Shown: positions 53,601 to 62,600 of the stretch, in pieces
Layout of the letters: each line of letters opens with the position of its first letter
Position numbering within the stretch: position 1 is the stretch's first letter
NCBI RefSeq assembly: GCF_029931775.1
Contig: NC_079322.1
Span: 79,235,326-79,299,325 of the forward strand
Origin: Euleptes europaea
Taxonomy: Eukaryota > Chordata > Lepidosauria > Squamata > Sphaerodactylidae
Length of the DNA: 64,000 nt
Direction of reading: 5' to 3'
Made by a program: the position numbers and the translations under genes
Notes under the pieces: model-generated
What the model was told of the DNA's origin: nothing
The model's database searches: none
What the model saw: only the letters and a program-made list of their open reading frames with translations

Positions 53601-56600
53601 ACCCTATCTGTCCCACAAGGACTCCAAGGGTGCAATCTGAGGTCAGGGAGAGGGAAAGGACCAGTTTGGAGCCAAGGTGGGGCAGGGGAGATGGCTGGGA
53701 TCCAGAGCAGGGGGCTCCTGCCCCAACTGCCCCCCAGATCCACCCTTACCATTGACCCTCACCCCTCTGTGAAAACCCTCAAGCACCTTCGCACGCGTGA
53801 GGGTCGGGGCACAGTTGCTCCTGTTCCACATCTGCCAAGCACAGGGCGGCCGACCCTGCCCAGGGTTTGCCCGTCTGGGGGTCCAGACACATGCGGAAGC
53901 GATGCTGCACGGACACCAGGGCTGAGGGGGGAGTGCCCTCCCCAGGCCCACTGGGGTGCTGAGCCAGGAGGGTAGAGACGGCACTGGGGCTGAGGGCCAT
54001 CCAGGGCAGGCAGGCGGAGCAGGGTGTCCACTCGGACCAGGCGCTGAGCGGAAGAAGGCCTAGTGAGAACAGGAGGGGGGATTAAAGCCACCCTTGGAAA
54101 AGGGAGCTCCTTTGGCCCAGGACGAAGGAGGTCTGGGCTGCTTTTGCATGGCCTCTGGGCAGCTCTCCTTGCTGCTATAGATGCACAGGCATTTGCAAAC
54201 ACAATGGAGCGTCTGCACGGAAGGTTTTTCCTGGCCTCAGCTCTCTGTAGCTGCCATTTCTCTGCCTGTCAGCAGAGGGCTTTTCCAGATTATTTTAAGA
54301 TTGGTAATATAGAAGCTAAGCAGGGTCGGCCCTGGTTAGTATTTGGACGGGCAACCTCCAGGGAACAACAGGGTCGTGACACAGAGGCAGGCAATGGAGA
54401 CCCGCCTCTGAACATCTGTTGCCTTGAAAACCCTAAGGGGTTGCCATAAGTCAGCTGTGACTTGATGGTGTGTGCACCCACTCACCCACACTGGATATAT
54501 TGCTATAGCATCATAAAGTTATAAGAATCTATCTCAGCAATGCACTACTTCCCAGCTTTATTTATTTATTTATTTTAAATGAAGTCTCTAGCCGTTTTGG
54601 TTGTGGAGTTATAAGGAAAAATATGCATCTCCCCCTCCCTCTAAAGCACTGAAGTCAGGAAGCTGAGACGGAGCACAACATTTGTGTGGAAACAACCTTG
54701 GTGGCAACAGATATTTGGAGTACTAGAAATTTGCAACAGGAGTTCCTTATCTTGGGGTTTATCTGTGTTCTTATTGGGGGGGGGAGTTGTGGGGGGGGTT
54801 AAGAAAGCACTAATTCTCGGGTTGTAATGCAGTACAATCCAGATGATTCAGGAAGAAACCCAGGGCTCAGTTTTTGGGGTGCCACAAGAAACTCTTGCTT
54901 GCATTTGTGTTTACAGGCCAAAAGCTGAACCCTGTGCCCTCCTTGTAGATTATCCGGGCTGTGTGACGGTGGTCTTGGTATTTTCTTTCCTGACGTTTCG
55001 CCAGCAGCTGTGGCAGGCATCTTCAGAGGAGTAACACTGAAGGACAGTGTCTCTCAGTGTTACTCCTTCAGTGTCCCTCAGTGTTACTCCTCTGAAGATG
55101 CCTGCCACAGCTGCTGGCGAAACGTCAGGGAAGAAGATACCAAGACCACGGTCACACAGCCCGGATAACCTACAAGAACCAATGAACTCTGACCGTGAAA
55201 GCCTTCAACAATATCCTGTGCCCTCCTATCCAACGAGGCAGCCAACATGTGCAAAAAGTCTTCATGCACCACGGCTGTGATGTTAATTAAGTGTGCCCCT
55301 GCTGCGCATCCACTGCAATTGCTGCTGATCTCACGCCACCACATTGCAGCACATTGCGAGTCAAAAGTCCACTTTGTCAGGCGTGACCTTCAGTCAGCAG
55401 AGAGAGAGAAAGAGATACCCAAAACTCCCAACAACAGAAGCGTTGTGTTTGTTTATCCAGGGCAGGTGGTGGTGGAGGTTACTACATCCTGAGCTCTTTG
55501 CTGTTTGCAGCCCTGGGGATAGATCTGTCTGCCCGCTGAAGATGTCACTTCACGCATCTGCGGAAGCTGCCTCCAACTCACAGAAGCTCCTGCCAGAACC
55601 AACCTGCTAGTCTTTAAAGAGCCGCCAGCACTTTGATATTTTGGCAGCAACAGAGATGTGGGGCAGCCACCGAAGAACTGGTCTATGGGGGTTTTGCAGT
55701 CTGGAAGCAGGCTGAGCCCCCCCCCCCCAGGACAAGTCGCTCTCAGCCCTGGCATAGGTGCAATGAAGGGAGGCGCAAGGAGGGCACATTTTCTCACCTT
55801 GGCAACCTTCACTGCTGCACTGGAGTGCCCCTTGGTGGCACAGGCTGCAGAGAAAAAGCGATCGGTTAGCTCAAACACACCCAGGTTAGGAAATTACTGG
55901 TGATTTGGGGGTTGAACCTGGGGAGGGACCTCAGGGTGGGGGTTACCATGCCATACAGCCCAATCTCCAAAGCAGCCATTTTCTCTAGGGGAACCAATCT
56001 CACTAGTCCAGAGATAAGTTGTAATTCCAAGAGATCTCCAGGCCCCACCTGAAGGTTGGGGGCACTATATGCAACCCCCCCCGGTTAACCCCCCCCCTTC
56101 ATAATAGCCGCTGTCCTTGACTCACCATTCCTTGCATCCAATGAAAACGGTGTCTCCTGCTGCCAGGTACAGGGGGCCTTCTGACCGGTTGAAGTGAAGG
56201 CAGCCACACTGTGTGGGCGGAACACAGCCTCCGTTCTGTTCCACCAGGTCCTGGAGCGATAGAAAGAGATGGGGGTCTGGGAGGGGGGGCTCTCTCTGGA
56301 GGCTCGGTCACCTTGTTCTCTGCAGGGAGGGGGGGCTTTCAGATGCAAGGGGTCATTGGCAGACAACGGGGTCGCCTCTTCCTGGTGTGGGATGGACAGC
56401 AGCTTGGAAGGCTCTGTCCATCTAGGCCTTCTTTTGACCAGGGGTAAACTAAGGCTCAGCTCCAGAACCTATTTCCAGGGTTATTACCCAGCAGAATATT
56501 CCTGAGCATATGCAAAGGGCACCCGTCCCTCAGTATGACATGACTCCAGTGGATCGACGCATCCGTGGGCTTTGGGGGTGGGGTTCCAAGCCAGGGGTGT

Positions 56601-59600
56601 GGTTTCTAGCCGCACCTTGCACCCAGCTCCTGTCTGTCCACCAATGAATTGCAGCACTTCGGTCCCAAACGCTTGCAGCTGCTTCATCTCCATCCCGCAG
56701 CAGGGAGTTCCACATGCCCACCCCCCCAAAGAGGCAGCATCCCTGACCTGTGGGCAGTAGCAGCCGGGCAGGCACCGGGGGATGTCCTGGCACAGCTCCG
56801 GGTGCCGGAGGGTGGAGCAGAGGCTGTCGCAGGGGGAGCCGCACTCCTGGAACTCAAAGGGGGGCTCACAGCTGGACTCTGGAAGGAAGGAGGGGCAAGG
56901 GAGGGGGCAGGTTGAGGCTGGGTCCCGGAGCACAGAGGGTGAAAAGAAGGGCCCCGGTTCCCACATGCTTGGCTGGAGTGCTATCAAAGGGTGCGGTGCA
57001 CAGCCCACGGGCATGCCTGCACTATCTAGGTCAGAGGTCGCCAACTTTTTGGGAGCCTGAGGGCACCTTTGGATTTCTGGCACAGCATGTTGGGCACAGC
57101 CACAAAACGGCTGTCTCAAGATGGCTGCCAGAAAAGGTGGAGCCAGACACAAAATGGCTGCCACAGCTTACCTTCAGTCGCACTGTGAAGATCCTTGTGC
57201 AGGGGTGGCCGCTGCTGCCAAAGCAATGTTTTCAAAATCTGAACCGCCAATAAAATCTCCAATGGGCAATCAGAAGCAAAAAGCCCCAGCCACTTTCTAA
57301 AAACACTTGGCGGGCACCAGGAAAGATGTGGGTGGGGGCCACATGGGCACCATGTTGAGGACACCTGACCTAGACAAACCTTGGGCATGCCCCATTCTTC
57401 ATCACCCACCTGGACATTACCTCCAGGGGGTCTCTGCAAACAGTTCCCCTCTTAAATGCGCTTTGGGGCCGGGATTTCAATTTGCACCCGCCTTATCTCA
57501 GCCACGTGACAGAGAAGCTGGGAACCCCGAGTGCCCCCCTCCAGGGGATGCACGTGTGTGTGGAGGGGCAGGTGGGAAGCTTCTCTCACCTGAGCACTGG
57601 GAATAATCACACATGCGGAACTGCCCATCCAGGCCCACGCAGGGCTCCCCGTCAGCCCCCAAGCCCTGCTGGTTCCGGTACCGCTGCTGCACCAGGAAGC
57701 TGCAGGAACACTCCGTCCAGCGGGTCCAGGAGCTCCAGGGACAATCTGGGGAGAGGAAGAGGAGGGAGGGAAAGCGGAGTGGAAGCAGCGTCCCACCATT
57801 CAGGTACTTGAATGCAGAGCCCCAGGGGGCAAAGGGGTTTCCTGGGGGATGACAGCTGATTAAGCAACCACGGTATTGAAAAACGGCACAGCTACAGACG
57901 TGAAGGATAAAAGGCCCCGTGGACCACGAATGCGCCAAGATGACCCACAAGGAGCCCCACACCTTACCAATCCCATGTTTCAGGCAGGGGGCTGTTGGGC
58001 GATCATAGACTCTTAATGATTCTGGGCCCCCAGAAGGCAATGTATCCTTCAAATGCAAGACTACAGCCTGCTTTTGAGGGCCCTGGACCCCCGCCCCAGA
58101 ATCTGGTCCTCTAGGCTAATTCTAAGAAAGAGCTAGGGTTGCCAACCTCCAGGTGGGGCCTGGAGATCTGGAATTACAGTGGATCGCCAGACTAGAGAGA
58201 TCAGTTCCCCCTGCAGCAAAGGGCTGCTTTGGACGGTGGACTGTATAGCATTAAACTCCACTGAGGTTTCTCCCCCTTCCCGCCTTCCCCCGGGTCTCAC
58301 CAGGATCCACCCTCAAACATCCCAATCTAGGAAATTCCCAACCGAGAGCTGGAAACCCTGGGCCAGACCTGGTGCCCAGAAATGGGTTTCGGGACCAGGA
58401 TCCTAAAAGCCTGAATGTCTCTCAAATGAGGGAGGCAGGCCTGTCCAGGCGGAAGGCACGCAAGAGATCCACACACACCCCGTAGCAGACTTCAGAGAGG
58501 ATGGGGATCCTGCGCTTGCACTGAGAAGGGTTGTTATCTCTGGGGCAGCAGCCCTGCGAAAACAAGGCCTCCCGAGGCTGGCCGAGGAAAAGGGCAGCTC
58601 AGGAGATGCTTCACGACTCTGCTCACCTTCGCACGCCTGGAGATAGCAGGGCTGCACGCCCTGGTGGCTCTCGTTGCAAGGGGCCCCAGCAGCCTCGGAG
58701 GGCAGGCAAGCACACACCCCTGCACGGGTGGCCAAGCCTGTGCCACAGGATCTTGAACATGGACTCCAGGGGGACCACTGGCAGAGCTCATCCCCTGCAG
58801 GGAGGAAAGTGGGGGTGTGGAAGCGGCAGGTAAGGGAGAATCGAGCTCCTTGGGTATGTAGAAATATGTCCGTTTGTTACGGAGATAGAGAATAAATGTG
58901 GCTTGACCTGCTCCAAGATTTGACCCTTCTTCTTTCTCTCTTGCCCTGGTACAGTGCCTCTGAACATGGAGGTTCTATTGTGTTAAGGTACTAATGGTCA
59001 ATGTTGCCAGTCCTGATCTCCAGGAAGCAATCCCTCCCTTTTAAAAACCACTGCCGCTGGTGTCCATGAGTGGCCAATGAACTCTGCCAGCGAATCGTTG
59101 CGTCCTGAACTGACTGCCTGTTATCAATTGCAATGATCATAGCCTTATTTATTCTCCATTTTCCAAGAATGATCAAAGCAGCTCACCAAATTAATAAAGC
59201 ACAACCACAATAAAATAGACTAATGTTAAAAATAGGAAAACCGGGGAACAACATTTGGGGTCTAACCGGGACAAGTAAACACAGCCAAATGGAGGAGGGG
59301 GTGGTGGTGGTGGGGTAACTCTAGGAAAAGGCCTCGGCCTCTGTGCCGTTTGTTTGGCCCTCCAGAGGAACCGGTTGACCACTGTGTGAGACGGGATGCT
59401 GGACTAGATGGACCCTCACTGGTCTGACCCAGCAGGGCTCTTCTGATGCTGTTAAGCTAATTAGAACACATCAAATACAGCTAAACGGAAGGGTCACTTA
59501 AAAACACCCTAGGGAGGCCCAGGCCAAGAATGGCAGAGCCAGGTGGGCCTCCAGAGGGTGGGGGGAGGTCCAGAAGTGTGAAGCTGTGGTGGCCACAACA

Positions 59601-62600
59601 GAAAACACCCTTCCCAATTCAACGTGGTGACCCACTGACTTCCTTCTCCCACCATCATGCCTCTTCTACCACCACCTGGCTGCCCCTGAATCCACTCACA
59701 GGGCTTATCCATGACTTCTTCATCTCTCCTCTGCATCCCTCTCTGGTTGGTCTAATATGAACTACCCCCCCCCCGCCCCCCAAGGGCTGCCAGCCTCCAG
59801 GGTGGGGGGCTGGAAATCTGTCAGGATGACAGCTGATCTCCAGGCAACAGAGATCAGTTCCCCTGAAGCAAATGGTTGGTTTGGAGGGTGGACTCCATGA
59901 ACACATGAAGCTGCCTTCTTCTGAATCAGACCCTGGGTCCATTGAGGTCAGTATTGTCTGCTCTGACTGGCAGCTGCTCTCCAGGGTCTCAGGCAGAGAG
60001 AGGTCTTTCACATCACCTACTTGCCTAGTCCCGTTAACTGGAGATGCCAGGGATTGAACCTGGGACCTTCTGCATGCCAGGCAGATGCTCTACCAACTGA
60101 GCCACAGCTCCTCCCCATGGAATTACACCCCACTGAGGTCCCTCCCCTCCCCAAATTCTGCTCATCCCAGGCACCTACCCCAAATCTCCAGAAATATACT
60201 GCCCCAAAGTTGGCAACCCTGCCACCCCCACCCCAGCTGGTCATTGCTTCCAAATTGGGCACAAGATGGGCCATTAAAGAAAGAGAAGTATTGAGGGCTA
60301 CCATCACTACTACACCAGCATTTATGCCCACTGATGCCCTCACCTGGGCAAGGCTGGGCAGTGCAGTTCTGGGCCTCCCTCTCAGGGCCGGGGCAGGGTG
60401 AGCCATTGTTGCGTGGTGGGGGGTCGATGCACGCCCGGGTACGGATCTGGGTGCTGCGGCCGCAGGTGATGGGGCAGTCAGACCAGGGTGACCAGGGGGT
60501 CCAGGCTCCGTGAACTGTTGGGACAGAAGAAATAAGCTCTCCAGGGATCCATGGGGCAGACCATATGGCAGGGGGAGGCTGTGCCCGTACCAACCCCACT
60601 GAAAGCCCGCCCTTTCACCGTTCATTCCAAATAAATGTGTGAGAGGCAGTCTCCTTCTGCCTGTACACACCTGGCCTCCCTGTCTTAGTAGATTGCTCCC
60701 ATCTCCCCAACACCAGCCCCTCTGATTCCTCGGTCCTGAGTGAAGTTTTCCCCAGGCACGCTCTCTCATCCCTTTCTGCAGAGAAGCTGCACTGTTTGTT
60801 AAAATGCCACAACTTCCTCCTGCTGTGTTGGAATGCCTGTGAACATTTCGTGAATACATGAACCGAGCCACCTTAGGGAGTCAGGCCATCCATCCATCCA
60901 TCCAGCTCAGTACTGTCCATCCTGGCAGGCAGTGTCTTTCTCTAGGTCTTTCCCAGCACCAGGGACTGAACCTGGGGGCCTCGGGCATGCCAAGTCTTGC
61001 ATTTATGAGGCAAAATGGGTTCCCGAAAGAAACAAGCGTACTCTTCCTACGCCGGCCTCCTAACGTGCCACCAGGGATGAATCCACTTGTGCTCTGGCTG
61101 CATCATGTGCTGATGTCCCCGCCAAAGCTGCAGAGCCAGCTTACCTGCACACTCAATGTCCATGCAGTAGACGCCCTCCGGGGTGCAGATGCTGAGGAAG
61201 GGAAGAGAGAACAGAGATCAGTGTCAAGGGTTGCAGACCACCCTGCCTCCAGCCATTCCAGGAGCTCTGCTAACTGGTGGCTGCCCATCTTGGCCCCTGG
61301 GCAAAAACATTTGCTTAATACGGAGAGGGTTTTCAACGGCCTGGGTCACAATCCGTCAGTCTTGATGGAGCTACTGCTGGCATTCAGGGCTACAGAATGG
61401 GGCTGTTGCAGATATTTAGGAGCTCTACAGAATGGAGCTACTGCAAGCATTCAGGGCTAAAGATGGGGGCTACTGCAGGCATTCAGGGCTACAGAAGGGA
61501 GCGCCTTTGCCATCAGGCACGAACCATTGCTGGCACTCTCCAAGAAGCCAGGTACTGCCCAGCTGCATCTCTTCGCCCTGGCGCAAACACAGTGGAGGGC
61601 AGGGGCCCGGGATGCAGGGGCGCGTCTGCAGCTGCTCCTTCAGGCACTCCGAGTCCCACGAGCCAGACGTGGCAGTCCTGCAGGGGCAAAAGCAAGATAG
61701 GGGCTCCCTTCGTTTCATGCCAGGCCAGAGGGCAGCAGAGGGCCCCGGCAACTACTCAGACAAGGAAGCGTGGTATGAATTCAGCACAAAATGAAATAGG
61801 AGAGAGAGAGAGCAACACTCCGGAACATCATCCGCACCTTACAGACTAACACATCTTACAGACTAACACAATTTCTTGGCAGAGCGTGAGCCCCTCGCGA
61901 GCCACAGCTCACCCCTTCAGACACAGCCAGAATGCTCGTCTCTGCTCGAGAACAGATGGAGTCGCATTCTGGCTGTGTCTGAAGGGGTGAGCTGTGGCTC
62001 GCAAGGGGCTCACGCCCTGCCAAGAAATTGTGTTAGTCTGTAAGGTGCTCCTGGACTCTGGCTCTTTCCTACTGCTAGTGACAGACTAACACGGCGACCC
62101 ATCATGATCTATCATGTGAATCATCACGATAAATCCTAAAAACATTAGCTCCCCTTCCAGCAAAGTTCACAATCCTAGATAAATTCTACCCATCACACCC
62201 TCTCCTCACTCACTCCCATGCCTTGGTCTGCATCTGGTCTGCCGCATACAAGAGCCCCCAACCCAACTTGGCAGTTTCCCCTCCCCCCATGGGGCCTGCC
62301 CCCCCCTTCAACCGCTCCCCTCATCGATTGCTCTTCAGAGGGGGCTCCCATCACAAACAGACATCAGCTTGCAACAGGGTGGCAGTTCATAAGAGGGAGG
62401 GCACCTTGGCCACCTTCTGGGCATGCAGCAGGGGGTCACTGGGTGTGTGTGTGGAGGGGAAGTAGTTGTGAATTTCCTGCATTGTGCAGGGGGTTGGACT
62501 AGAGGACCCTGGTGGTCCCTTCAAACTCTATGATTCTATGGTCCACTCCCACGTGCCCCCTGCCCACCTCACCTGAAGCGGGTGTGCCAGCCGCTCCTGC

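Noticed and set aside
54001-54050. Acceptor CTCAG at 54044 for the SSPO exon ending at 53787
   Set aside because: It gives a phase that cannot join the 47-bp exon at 55799; the upstream CACTAG acceptor at 54060 restores phase and has the better pyrimidine tract.
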